Assembly: GCA_016713005.1 (NCBI GenBank)
Contig: JADJPY010000016.1
Span: forward strand, 124,001 to 188,000
Direction: 5' to 3'
From: Ramlibacter sp.
Lineage (GTDB): Bacteria > Pseudomonadota > Gammaproteobacteria > Burkholderiales > Burkholderiaceae_C
Length of the DNA: 64,000 nucleotides
Position 1 is the stretch's first letter. Each line of letters starts with the position of its first letter. Shown piece by piece: positions 23,643 through 32,803 of this stretch. The notes under the pieces were generated by a model, which was not told where the DNA came from, did no database searches, and saw only the letters and a program-made list of their open reading frames with translations. The position numbers and the translations under genes were made by a program.

Positions 23643-26401
23643 GCGCTGCCCTTTGCCTGCGCGACGGGCAGCCTCACCACAAAGCGTGTGCCCTCGCCTT
23701 CGCGGCTGTGCACCTCGATCGTGCCGCCATGCTTGTCGACCGCGTTTTTCACGATCGCCAGCCCCAGGCCCGTGCCCTGGATGCCGCCCACGTTGCTGGC
23801 ACGGTGGAACGAACCAAACAGGTGTGGCACCTCGCTCTCCGGAATGCCAATCCCCTCGTCCGAAACCTCGAAAACGGTGGAGCCGGGCTCTGCACGCACC
23901 GAAAAGCGCACACGGCCTCCCGAGGGGGAGTACTTCAACGCGTTGGAAAGCAGGTTGCCAAAGATGTGCCGCAGCAGCTTTTCGTCGTATTCTCCGCGAC
24001 GCAACGCCGGGTCAAACTCCGTCACCACCTGACAAGTCGCATCCGGATGCTGGGCCCAGGCCTCATCCACAAACTTGCGGCACAGCGGCACCAGGTCCAG
24101 AGCTCGCGGGGCGAACTCCAGCATCTGTGCATCTGCGCGCCCCAGCAGCAGCACGCGATCCACCATGCGCGACATCCGGTGCACCGCGGCCACGATGCTT
24201 TCCAGCAATTGCGCGCGTTCCTCGGGCGGCAGCCGCTCGCCGTACTCGCGCAGCAGCTCGCCAGCCGAGAGGATGCCTGCCAGCGGTGTGCGGTATTCGT
24301 GGCTGGTCATGGCCACGAATCGTGAGCGCAATTCGTTCAGCGCGCGCTGCTGCTCCAGAGCTCCGCGGATCTCCTGTTCGGAGCGCTTGCGCGCGGTGAT
24401 GTCGATGAACGCCCAGATCACGCCGCCATCGGGATTGCGCTCCTGGATGCAGTTGCCCGCCATTTCGACCCACAGCAATGTGCCGTCCTTGCGGCGCAGC
24501 TCGCGTTCACAGGTATAGCGGCCGGTCTCGCGCAGGGGACCCCTCACCGTCTTGCCAAAGTCTTCCCACTCGGCCTCGCTCGTGTGCAGATGCATCGACG
24601 TCTGTCCGAGCAGCTCTTCGCGCTGGTAACCCAGCATCAGCGCAAAGCCTTCATTGACCCACTCCAGCCGCCTCTTGACCGACAGCACCATGCCCACGAG
24701 CGCGCTGTTCAGGATGGCCTCGCGCTCGGAGGAGGTGCGCTCCAGCGTCGCTTCCAGCGTCTTTCGGTGGGTGATGTCCATGATCGCCCAGACCGTGCCC
24801 TGGCTCAGGTCGCGCAGACTGACGGCCTTGCCCGTCAGGGCGGCCCAGAACTGCACGCCGTCGACGCGGCGCATCTCCACCTCGACCGAGAACGTCTCTC
24901 CGCGCCGGATGCTGTCCGCCACCTGGCGTCCCACATCCAGGTACTGCGCGCGACTCAGGTAGTACGGCTCGATGGTGGTGAGATCCCTGGCTTCACCGGA
25001 CACCCCGAAGAGCTCAAGCATCGCCCTGTTTGCCCAGCGGAACCGGCCTTCGGGCGAGAGGAACGCGATGCCCACCAGGGAGTTGTCCAGGACGATTTCC
25101 CGCTCCTCCAGCACGGTGCGGTAGCGCTCCTGCGACTCGCTCAGTGCCTTGACCAGCGCGGCGTCGGCTTCATGGCGCGCCTGCGCCTGGTCTTTTTCTC
25201 GGCGCACGGCGTTGATCCGGTCACCCAGGGCAAACGACAGCAGCACCATCTCCAGGGCCGAGCCGATCAGCAGCGAATTGGCCGTCACCAGCGTGGACGG
25301 AAGCACGCCGATGTTGTGAAGGAACAGCGCCATGACACCGGCCAGAAGTGCCGCCCAGGCGCCCAGAAAAAATCCGGAACCCGGCTGGCGCAGCCGCACA
25401 CCCTGGATACCGGCTGCGATCAGGCCGGCGACGCTCAAGGGCGACAACACGGTGGTCATCCAGGTGGCTGCCGTGTACGGCAGCAACAGGGCGGCACCCA
25501 GTGAGGCCAGCCAGCACCACGCGAGCACCTCGGCGGTGCGATCCAGCCTGGGCATCTGCGCCCGCGAATCCAGGAAGCTGCGGGCGAACTGGATGCCAAA
25601 TACCGCCGCGGCCGAATTGCCGACGTTGGGCGCGACATTGGTCCACCAGCTGCCGTAGCCCCAGACAAACTGTGCGCCCAGCCCGGTCAGGGCCGCTTGG
25701 GCAACACCCAGCGCCGCGACAAACGCCACATACAGCAGGAAGACCTTGTCGCGCACCGACAGGTACAGCAACAGGTTGTAGGACAGCAAGCCCACCAGCA
25801 GCCCGAAATACAGGTTCAGCACCGAATAGGTGGCCTGGTCGCTGGCCCACAGGGCTTCAGGCTGCCACAGCTTGACCGGTACCGATACGGGGCCCTGGGA
25901 CTGCGCGCGAAGGAAGATGACATGCTCTTCACCGGCAGGCAGGTTGAGCCGCATCACGTGCGACCGGTGCCTCGACACACCGGGGCCGCGTTCGAGCGTG
26001 TCCCCGGCGACGGTCCGGACATGGTTGCCCTGCGCGTCGGGCACGTACAGCTCCACCCGATCCAGCGGCGGGTACGCCACCTCCAGCAACCACGCGCGGG
26101 GCGCGCCCGCAGGAACCGCCAGTCGGGCCCGCAACCAGATCGCCGAACCCGTCAGGCCAAAGTTGGTGGTGACGCCGCTCTGCCCGGCCGGCTGGAAGCG
26201 GGATGCCGCCGCCGATCGCACATCGCCCAGAGTCATCGCCGCACTGCGGTCCTCCAGAAACTCCAGCGACGGTGACAGGTTGATGCTGGGCACGTCGCCC
26301 AGCACCACCGGCACGGCCTGCGCCGCGGCCGCCTGGACGAACACCAGCGCCACGGCGCCCAACACACGGGAGAGAGCGCGCAGAACGCCCGATGTGCCCA
26401 T
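23639..26401 (-). CDS. 7TMR-DISM sensor histidine kinase with two PAS domains
   Basis: A 920-residue membrane kinase. Signal peptide (1-28) is followed by a periplasmic 7TMR-DISM extracellular domain (AIWLRARLAVP ... WLLEVAYPPLDRVELYVPD), seven membrane helices (about 185-395; YFGLLVGLLSYNLLLYLSVRDK is the typical TM1-loop but split here in description), PAS 1 (FLSPEGRFRWANRAML), PAS 2 (VNEGFALMLGYQREEL), the H-box SHEYRTPLAG (about 698), N-box NLLSNALKYSP and G-box GTGLGLAIVKNAV. DISM domains often bind carbohydrates. ATG 26401 shares one base with the phoD stop (TGATG), and a GTG lies one codon upstream. No response regulator is adjacent. Confidence 0.9.
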   Translation of the reverse strand: MGTSGVLRALSRVLGAVALVFVQAAAAQAVPVVLGDVPSINLSPSLEFLEDRSAAMTLGDVRSAAASRFQPAGQSGVTTNFGLTGSAIWLRARLAVPAGAPRAWLLEVAYPPLDRVELYVPDAQGNHVRTVAGDTLERGPGVSRHRSHVMRLNLPAGEEHVIFLRAQSQGPVSVPVKLWQPEALWASDQATYSVLNLYFGLLVGLLSYNLLLYLSVRDKVFLLYVAFVAALGVAQAALTGLGAQFVWGYGSWWTNVAPNVGNSAAAVFGIQFARSFLDSRAQMPRLDRTAEVLAWCWLASLGAALLLPYTAATWMTTVLSPLSVAGLIAAGIQGVRLRQPGSGFFLGAWAALLAGVMALFLHNIGVLPSTLVTANSLLIGSALEMVLLSFALGDRINAVRREKDQAQARHEADAALVKALSESQERYRTVLEEREIVLDNSLVGIAFLSPEGRFRWANRAMLELFGVSGEARDLTTIEPYYLSRAQYLDVGRQVADSIRRGETFSVEVEMRRVDGVQFWAALTGKAVSLRDLSQGTVWAIMDITHRKTLEATLERTSSEREAILNSALVGMVLSVKRRLEWVNEGFALMLGYQREELLGQTSMHLHTSEAEWEDFGKTVRGPLRETGRYTCERELRRKDGTLLWVEMAGNCIQERNPDGGVIWAFIDITARKRSEQEIRGALEQQRALNELRSRFVAMTSHEYRTPLAGILSAGELLREYGERLPPEERAQLLESIVAAVHRMSRMVDRVLLLGRADAQMLEFAPRALDLVPLCRKFVDEAWAQHPDATCQVVTEFDPALRRGEYDEKLLRHIFGNLLSNALKYSPSGGRVRFSVRAEPGSTVFEVSDEGIGIPESEVPHLFGSFHRASNVGGIQGTGLGLAIVKNAVDKHGGTIEVHSREGEGTRFVVRLPVAQAKGSA

Positions 26402-27984
26402 CACTGGCGCTCCACCACCGGTTTGCCGGACGCGACGCGAAAGACCGCCTGCGTGCCCACCGCTGCATCGCGCCGCGTGACGTCATCGACCACACGCAAC
26501 GTGGTGGTGAGCTGCCCCGGGGTGAACTCGGCGATGCCGTAGCCGCGCTGCTCGGCCTCGCCAAAAATGAAATGCGGGTTTTCTTCCAGGAGCTCGGGCA
26601 CGCGCTCATTGGTCCCGCCGCGCGAAGTGATGCTGGTGCCGCAGAACTCCACGCCCACCACGGCGCTGCGGGCCTTGTAATAGTCGGCCTTCACATGGCC
26701 GACCCAGCTTTCATGGACATCGCCGCCCAGCAAGACCGGGTTGGCCGTGCCGTGGCGCTGCAGGGAGTCGGTGAGGCGCGCGCGCGCCGGTGAATAACCG
26801 TCCCAGCCGTCGTTCCACAGCGAGCGGCCGCTGCCGGCGCGCGAGTCGCGCATGCCAAACAGCGAGGTCTGCGCCACCACATTCCAACCCGGGCTGCCCG
26901 TGGCCAGCGCCTGGTCGAGCCATTGCTCCTGCGCCGCACCCAGCATGGTGCGGTTGGGGTCCTGCCAGATGGCGCAATTCGCAGGATTGACACGGCTTGA
27001 GCCCAGTGTGTCGCCCGAGGTGCAGGCCTGCGGATCCTTGTACTGGCGCACATCCAGCAGGTACACGGTGGCGAGCTGGCCAAAGCGGACCTGGTCGTAC
27101 ACCCGCATCTCGGCTCCAGCCGCCAGCCCGCCCAGGCCCCGGGTGAGCACGCTGGCACGCAGCGGCATGTGTTCGTAGAACGCCTGGTAGGCTGCGGCGC
27201 GGCGCCCGGCAAATCCGCTCACCGATGACGGCAACTGTGGCCCGCTGTCGCCGGCCTGCAGCCCGGCGTAGTCGTTTTGCACCTCATGATCGTCCCAGAT
27301 CACAAGCCACGGGCAGGCCGCGTGCATGGCCTGCAGGTCGGTGTCGCTCTTGTGCAATGCATAGCGCTGGCGGTAATCGTCCAGCGTGACCACCCACCCG
27401 CCCGTGGGCACGCGGACTGCGCCGCGCGCGTTGGGGTACTCGTAGATGTAGTCGCCCAGGAATGCAACCGCGTCGACCTGCTCTGCCAGCATGTGGCGGT
27501 AGGCGGCGTAGTAGCCATGCTCCCAGCGCTGGCAGGAGGCATAGGCCAGACGCAGCCTGGCAACCACCGCATCGGGCGCGGGCAGGGTGCGCGTGCGCCC
27601 CACCGCGCTGGTGGCGTCCCCTGCCATGAAGCGGTAGAAGTACCAGCGGTCCGGCTCCAGACCGCCGACCTGCGCATGCACCGAGTGCGCCAGCTCGGAC
27701 AGCGCCTGCACCTGCCCTTTGCGCGCAATGCGGCGAAACCCTTCGTCGTGGGCAACCTCCCAGTGCACGGTGATGGCTTCCTTGCCAAGGCCATTGCCGC
27801 CGAACAGGCCCGTCTGCACCAGCCGGGTCCACAACACCACCGAGTCGTGCGAGGGCGACCCGCTGGCCACGCCCAGGGTGAACGGGTTGCTGCGAAAGAC
27901 CGGCGCACTCCAGGCACTGCGCGGCAACCACAGGGTTGTGGCGCTGGCAGCGGCCAGCTTGAGGAGAAGGCGGCGGTCTGTCAT
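26401..27984 (-). CDS. phoD: Alkaline phosphatase D family protein
   Basis: A 527-residue exported phosphodiesterase/phosphatase. The N-terminus MTDRRLLLKLAAASATTLW is a twin-arginine signal. The PhoD N-terminal fibronectin-like domain (FTLGVASGSPSHDSVVLWTRL) is followed by the metallophosphatase core: ASCQRWEHGYYAAYRH, FLGDYIYEYP, WDDHEVQNDY and LLGGDVHESWVG, all metal-binding motifs of the family. It would release phosphate from phosphomono- and diesters in the periplasm. It is directly coupled to the downstream DISM histidine kinase, an unusual pairing. Confidence 0.93.
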   Translation of the reverse strand: MTDRRLLLKLAAASATTLWLPRSAWSAPVFRSNPFTLGVASGSPSHDSVVLWTRLVQTGLFGGNGLGKEAITVHWEVAHDEGFRRIARKGQVQALSELAHSVHAQVGGLEPDRWYFYRFMAGDATSAVGRTRTLPAPDAVVARLRLAYASCQRWEHGYYAAYRHMLAEQVDAVAFLGDYIYEYPNARGAVRVPTGGWVVTLDDYRQRYALHKSDTDLQAMHAACPWLVIWDDHEVQNDYAGLQAGDSGPQLPSSVSGFAGRRAAAYQAFYEHMPLRASVLTRGLGGLAAGAEMRVYDQVRFGQLATVYLLDVRQYKDPQACTSGDTLGSSRVNPANCAIWQDPNRTMLGAAQEQWLDQALATGSPGWNVVAQTSLFGMRDSRAGSGRSLWNDGWDGYSPARARLTDSLQRHGTANPVLLGGDVHESWVGHVKADYYKARSAVVGVEFCGTSITSRGGTNERVPELLEENPHFIFGEAEQRGYGIAEFTPGQLTTTLRVVDDVTRRDAAVGTQAVFRVASGKPVVERQ

Positions 27985-28081
27985 GAACGTGTCCCGCGGG
28001 GCGCGGGCCTGGCCCTATAGTGCGGGCAACCGGAGCGGCAGCCCTATGCCGTGATTCTTGCACGCCTCCAGGAGCTTTGAC

Positions 28082-29026
28082 ATGCTTGATCCCCAGGCCC
28101 AGGCCCTACTTGACCTGATGAAGAAACGCGGCGTCACGCCGACGCACGAACTGTGGCCCGTTGAGGCCCGCCAGGTCTACCGCGATCGGCGCTTCTACAC
28201 GCAGCCCGAGCCGCCGGCCGTGGCCAGCATCCGTGACCTCTTCATCCCTGGCCCGGCGGGCGATATCCCGCTGCGTGTCTATCGTCCAGTGGGCAGCAAC
28301 GAAACGCAAACCCTTGGCGGGCTGGTGTACTACCACGGCGGCGGCTGGGTGATCGGAGACCTCGACACCCACGACACCTTGTGCCGTGAACTGGCCAATG
28401 CGGCCGGCTGCGGCGTGGTGGCCGTGGACTACCGGTTGGGCCCGGAGCACCGGTTTCCGGCCGCCGTGCATGACGTCGAGGCGGCCACGCGCTGGGTATT
28501 TGCCAACGCCGGTGATCTGAAACTGGACCCGCGGCGCATCGCCGTCGGTGGCGACAGCGCCGGTGGAAACCTGGCGGCCGTGGTCTGCCTGCTGCTGCGC
28601 GACGCACCGGACAGCGAAGCGGTGCTTCCGGCGTTCCAGCTGCTGATCTACCCCTCCACCGACATGCGTGCGCGGTCTCCCTCGCACACCGAGAACGGTC
28701 AGGGCTATCTGCTCACATCCGACACCATCAATTACTTCCAGGACCACTACGCCGACGTGTCGCAACGAACCCAGTGGCAGGCCTCCCCACTGCTGGCACC
28801 CAGTCACGCCAACCTGCCACCTGCGCTCGTCCTGACAGCGGGCTTTGACCCCTTGCGTGACGAAGGCCTGGCCTACGCCAATGCGCTGTCTGGCGCCGGT
28901 GTGCCCTGCCAGTACGTGTGCTTCGGCCGGCAGATCCACGGCTTCGTGCCGATGGGCCGCGTCATGGACGAGTCGCGCACGGCGGTGAACCTGTGCGCGG
29001 ACGCGCTGAGACGGGCGCTGGACTGA
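28082..29026 (+). CDS. Alpha/beta hydrolase, hormone-sensitive-lipase family
   Basis: A 314-residue cytoplasmic esterase. The oxyanion-hole motif YYHGGGWVIGDLDTHD (about 88-103) and nucleophile GGDSAGGNLAA (about 158-168) are those of the HSL family; the catalytic Asp (GFDPLRDEG) and His (QIHGFVPMG) are also visible. ATG 28082 is preceded by CAGGAG; an in-frame ATG at 28058 lacks one. It is divergent from phoD. The substrate is likely a short-chain ester, but the sequence does not fix it. Confidence 0.9.
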   Translation: MLDPQAQALLDLMKKRGVTPTHELWPVEARQVYRDRRFYTQPEPPAVASIRDLFIPGPAGDIPLRVYRPVGSNETQTLGGLVYYHGGGWVIGDLDTHDTLCRELANAAGCGVVAVDYRLGPEHRFPAAVHDVEAATRWVFANAGDLKLDPRRIAVGGDSAGGNLAAVVCLLLRDAPDSEAVLPAFQLLIYPSTDMRARSPSHTENGQGYLLTSDTINYFQDHYADVSQRTQWQASPLLAPSHANLPPALVLTAGFDPLRDEGLAYANALSGAGVPCQYVCFGRQIHGFVPMGRVMDESRTAVNLCADALRRALD

Positions 29027-29107
29027 TGCGCCCTCCTCAATTCTGAGGATGCGGCCTCCCGACTGGAGTGCTGCAATAACTGCTGGCAAATCCGAAGGAG
29101 CCAGCTC

Positions 29108-30370
29108 ATGTTCTCTCTGTCCCGCCACTTCGCATTGCTGGCCGCAGGCCTGCTGAGCTTGCTTGCCGCAGGATGCGGCTCCACCAAGACCGGGCCAGGT
29201 CAGGTGGCTCGCGACTGGAGTTGCAAGATTCGCGAAATGCAGATTCGGCCCATTTTCCCGCCGCGTGAGGACTTTCACGTCGGCGACCTCTACTGGCTCG
29301 TGAATCTGGGGCCGTCGGAAGGCAAGGGTTATTGCGGTTCGCCAGAGGGAAACACCGCCGAATTTCTACCCATGCCAATACATGTCGGCTTCCTGGAGGA
29401 GATCGTCAAGTCGGCCACCAGGCACTACCAGAACCGTCCAGATTTCCCCAGAACCGCAGGGGCTGGAGGCACGGTCACACTGAATGCGCAAGGGCTGGTG
29501 ACGGTCTCGGCCAGCCAGACAACCGATGTCACCACCGGATCCGCGACGTTCAATCTGTTTCGTTCAGGATCGGTTGCCAGGACCCGTCTCGTCGGATTTC
29601 CGGATTTCATGAGCGTCAAAGTCGACCGGGCATCGTTGGGAGCCATCATTCCACTCCAGGGAGCTTTCACGCAGTTCGGCTTTTCGGCGGAGGACATCGA
29701 GGAAGCATCCATCTCGATACCTGTTGCAGAGTCGTATGGCGTGCCGATCGCTGCCGCCATGGCCACGCTCAACGGGGAAGCAGTCAGCAAGGATTTGTGC
29801 AGGATGGACTTGATAGCCAAAGGCATGGTCAGCAGCAACCCTGCGGCCAGCCCCGGGGGACTTCATCTGGTAACGGAGGTGTTCTATACCCGTGCGATTG
29901 ACATCAGCATTCAGTCACGCGGCGCAAGAAGCGTGGGCCTCGGGAGGGATCGCGAAGGTGCGGGCACGACAACGCTTCCCGCAATCACCACGACAGGGAT
30001 TGCCACGCCTTCATCGGCAACCTCACAGTCCGCAACTACCGCAACGATCCAACATATGGCTGCGGTCGCTGGAGGAATGCTGCAGATTCTCTCTGCCCGG
30101 GCCGGCGTCCCGGGGGTCTCCCTCAGCGCAGAAAGAGGCTATGTGACCGGAGTCAGCATGCGCAGGATCTTCGAGCGCCCGATCGCGATCGGGTACCGGT
30201 CCATCGGACTGTCCGTGACCCATGACCGGTCCATGCCGGGGGCCAACTGCAGCGTCAATCTGGTAGCCATCGGTGGAACTGCTGCACTCGCAACAAGAGC
30301 AGGAATTGCTGGAGGGCAAGTCGTCAACCATGCCCCAAGCACGCCTGGTCCGGCAAAGATTGCAGACTGA
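29108..30370 (+). CDS. Hypothetical lipoprotein
   Basis: A 420-residue protein with a lipoprotein signal peptide (FALLAAGLLSLLAAGC; lipobox LAAGC with Cys at about 22). The mature protein has alternating beta-like hydrophobic segments and a Ser/Thr-rich stretch (ITTTGIATPSSATSQSATT) near residue 300. I recognise no domain. AAGGAG at 29093-29098 is a good ribosome-binding site. Its GC content and codon use are visibly lower than in neighbouring genes, which suggests horizontal acquisition. It is not obviously in an operon. Confidence 0.8.
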   Translation: MFSLSRHFALLAAGLLSLLAAGCGSTKTGPGQVARDWSCKIREMQIRPIFPPREDFHVGDLYWLVNLGPSEGKGYCGSPEGNTAEFLPMPIHVGFLEEIVKSATRHYQNRPDFPRTAGAGGTVTLNAQGLVTVSASQTTDVTTGSATFNLFRSGSVARTRLVGFPDFMSVKVDRASLGAIIPLQGAFTQFGFSAEDIEEASISIPVAESYGVPIAAAMATLNGEAVSKDLCRMDLIAKGMVSSNPAASPGGLHLVTEVFYTRAIDISIQSRGARSVGLGRDREGAGTTTLPAITTTGIATPSSATSQSATTATIQHMAAVAGGMLQILSARAGVPGVSLSAERGYVTGVSMRRIFERPIAIGYRSIGLSVTHDRSMPGANCSVNLVAIGGTAALATRAGIAGGQVVNHAPSTPGPAKIAD

Positions 30371-30581
30371 CAGCGCTTGAGGCCTCCTGCAAGCTCAGCA
30401 GCTTCGTGCCCGCATTCTCCGGCACTTCGTGGTTGGCGACCATCTCCGGGTGGTCCAGATAGACCACCCGGTGGCCGTTGCGCCTGAGGCAGATCGCCAT
30501 CGCTGACACACCCTGCTCGCCGAAGGTCATCACATCCTTCACGACCGGCAGTTCCAGCCTGGCAGATGATCCGGTCATCAC
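30324..30581 (-). CDS. Small hypothetical protein or gene remnant
   Basis: An 85-residue ORF on the opposite strand, overlapping the lipoprotein gene end by 47 bp. The central part (LPVVKDVMTFGEQGVSAMAI, then CLRRNGHRVVYLDHPEMV) reads like real protein and falls in a gap otherwise lacking a gene. Charged and hydrophobic residues alternate in a plausible alpha/beta pattern. The last ~20 residues lie within the lipoprotein gene and may be a fused tail. I do not recognise the family; it could be a truncated gene. Confidence 0.4.
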   Translation of the reverse strand: MMTGSSARLELPVVKDVMTFGEQGVSAMAICLRRNGHRVVYLDHPEMVANHEVPENAGTKLLSLQEASSAVSLQSLPDQACLGHG

Positions 30582-30667
30582 CTGCAGGCTGGCGTTGGCG
30601 CGAATTCATGCTGATCCTCCACCGGGCTTGAGGCAAAGGCTTGCGCCGTCGGTGAAAATCAGGCGCA

Positions 30668-31918
30668 ATGACTCATCCCCCGCTACAACCCTGGCGCGTC
30701 GCCATTGCCGGCATGCTGTCCCTTGCCGTGGCCATGGGCATCGGCCGCTTCGCCTTCACTCCGTTGCTGCCGATGATGCTGGCCGACGGGGTGGTCACCC
30801 TGCCTGGCGCGAGCTGGCTGGCCAGTGCCAACTACTTCGGCTACCTGGTGGGCGCGCTGCTGTGCACGCTGCAACCCTGGGCCTGGCGCCGCCTGGGCTG
30901 GCAGCGCCCGCTGAACGCGCCGTCCATGGTGCGCACGGGGTTGCTGGCGACCACACTGCTGACGCTGGGCATGGCCGCGCACCTGCCGGCCGCGTGGCCC
31001 GCGCTGCGGTTTGCCGCCGGGGTGGCCAGCGCCTTCGTTTTTGTCTACACCTCGGGCTGGTGCCTGGGGCAGCTGGCGCGGCTGCAACTGCCGGCCATGG
31101 GCGCGCTGATCTATATCGGCCCGGGTGCCGGCATCGTCCTCAGCGGGCTGGCGGCCAGCGGCATGGTGGCGCTGCACTGGACGGCAGCGGCGGGCTGGCT
31201 GATCTTCGGCGTGCTGGCAGCGGTGCTGACGTTGCTGCTGTGGCCGGCGGTCCACCCGCGCCACGAGCTGCCGGCAACTGCGCCCGCCGCGTCGGCGTCC
31301 GCTGCGCAGGCGGCCACCGTGCCGCGCCACGGCGCGACCGAGATCGCCGTACTGGCCATCGCCTACGGACTGGCGGGCTTTGGATACATCATCACCGCCA
31401 CTTTCCTTCCGGTGATCGCGCGCCAGGCCCTGCCCGGCTCACCCTGGCTGGACCTGTTCTGGCCGATCTTTGGCCTGGGCGTGATCCTGGGCGCGCTGGT
31501 GGCCTCGCGTGTGCGCTCCGGCGGTGACCTTCGCTGGTTGCTGACCGCCTGCTATGCGGTGCAGGCGCTGGGCATTGCCATCGGCCTGTTCAGCCCCAGC
31601 CTGGCGGGCTTTGCGCTGGGCAGCCTGTTGCTGGGCCTGCCGTTCACCGCCATCACCTTCTTTGCCATGCAGGAGGTTCGACGCATCCGTCCGCTCGCCC
31701 CCTCGGCGCTGATGGGCCTGTTGACCGCGCTGTACGGCCTGGGCCAGATCGTCGGACCACCCCTGGCTTCCGCCCTGCTGGCACGCAGCGCCTCACCGGG
31801 TGCGGGCTTCACGCTGTCGCTCCAGATTGCCGCGTCCGCCCTGCTGACGGGCGCCGCCGCGCTGGCATTGATGACCCGCCTGTGGCCGGTTTCGTCACCA
31901 AAGTCGCTATCAAATTAA
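30668..31918 (+). CDS. YbfB/YjiJ family MFS transporter
   Basis: A 416-residue permease with about 12 membrane helices. The first helix carries MAMGIGRFAFTPLLPMM-type signature (VAMGIGRFAFTPLLPMML, about 23-40), diagnostic of the YbfB/YjiJ group. A hydrophilic Ala-rich loop (about 200-225) separates the two six-helix halves. The substrate is unknown. The last residues SLSN and the TAA stop are inside family A copy 7. No regulator or enzyme gene is coupled to it. Confidence 0.88.
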   Translation: MTHPPLQPWRVAIAGMLSLAVAMGIGRFAFTPLLPMMLADGVVTLPGASWLASANYFGYLVGALLCTLQPWAWRRLGWQRPLNAPSMVRTGLLATTLLTLGMAAHLPAAWPALRFAAGVASAFVFVYTSGWCLGQLARLQLPAMGALIYIGPGAGIVLSGLAASGMVALHWTAAAGWLIFGVLAAVLTLLLWPAVHPRHELPATAPAASASAAQAATVPRHGATEIAVLAIAYGLAGFGYIITATFLPVIARQALPGSPWLDLFWPIFGLGVILGALVASRVRSGGDLRWLLTACYAVQALGIAIGLFSPSLAGFALGSLLLGLPFTAITFFAMQEVRRIRPLAPSALMGLLTALYGLGQIVGPPLASALLARSASPGAGFTLSLQIAASALLTGAAALALMTRLWPVSSPKSLSN

Positions 31919-31972
31919 TAGCAGATCAGGTCCAGTCCACGGGGGCTGGAGGCCGATTTTTGCCTCAAAATC
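31906..31972 (+). repeat. Family A repeat, copy 7
   Basis: GCTAT-N7-ATAGC head, AGATCAGGTCCAGTCC, core ACGGGGGCTGGAGGCC, tail GATTTTTGCC and AAAATC. It provides the stop codon of the MFS gene. Confidence 0.9.
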
Positions 31973-31993
31973 TGCTTCAGGCCCCAGCGGGGA

Positions 31994-32803
31994 TCATCCC
32001 TTGCCATCCAGCCAGTTGGCCACGCAATCGTTGAAGGCCTGGGGTTGCTGGACCATCACCCAGTGGCCCGTGGAAAAAGCCTGCGCCTTGCAGCCCGGCT
32101 GTGTGGCCAGCCGCTCCAGCCACTTGCCGGAATGAAACATGAACGGCTTGCGCTCGCCGTAGACGTACAACATCGGACAATCCAGCGCGACACGGCGGGC
32201 GGCCCCCAGGCCCCCCAGCGAACGAAACCATTGCATCGCGTAGGGGTAGTTCATCTGCCAGCTGATGCCTGCCGGATCGGTGCGGCAGCGCATGGCGCGC
32301 GCCATCCATCGCGTCATCCGGTTGGCCAGCGCGGGCCACCAGCCGCCCAGTTTCCAGGCGATGGCCAGCCAGAACTGGTAGGCAAAGATCTGGAACTTCT
32401 GCTTGCCGCCAAGTGACCGCAGGAAGGCACCGCTGTTGTGGTCGCCGATGTCCACGCCCACAATGCGGGCCACACGCCGGGGATGCTGCATCGCGTATTC
32501 GTAGCCGAAGATGCAGCCCCAGTCGTGCAGCACCAGCGTGACCGGCGCATCCGGGCTGACCGCATCGACAACGCGCTGGAGCGTCGCCGTCATCTGCGCC
32601 AGCGTCGTGCCGCGCGGCGCCAATGCCGGGTCAAAACCCGGCAGGGTCAGGCGCACGCAACGGTGTCGTGCCTTGAGCGCGTCCACCGTTGCATCCCACA
32701 ACCGGTGGGTGTCGGGCCAGCCGTGCAGCATCAACAGGGTCTGCGGGCCGTCACCCTCAATGAGCACATCGATGCCTTCCACGCTGAGCGTCGTGTGCGT
32801 CAT
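31994..32803 (-). CDS. Alpha/beta fold hydrolase, Asp-nucleophile type
   Basis: A 269-residue hydrolase. The HGWPDTHRLWD (about 27-37) motif and the nucleophile region LVLHDWGCIFGYEYA (about 91-105) with aspartate in the nucleophile position resemble epoxide hydrolases and haloalkane dehalogenases. A cap region rich in Trp follows, and the late FSTGHWVMVQQP supplies the catalytic His. The start overlaps the preceding transglutaminase-like gene by 4 bp, so the two are co-translated. Reaction specificity cannot be fixed from the sequence. Confidence 0.85.
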   Translation of the reverse strand: MTHTTLSVEGIDVLIEGDGPQTLLMLHGWPDTHRLWDATVDALKARHRCVRLTLPGFDPALAPRGTTLAQMTATLQRVVDAVSPDAPVTLVLHDWGCIFGYEYAMQHPRRVARIVGVDIGDHNSGAFLRSLGGKQKFQIFAYQFWLAIAWKLGGWWPALANRMTRWMARAMRCRTDPAGISWQMNYPYAMQWFRSLGGLGAARRVALDCPMLYVYGERKPFMFHSGKWLERLATQPGCKAQAFSTGHWVMVQQPQAFNDCVANWLDGKG

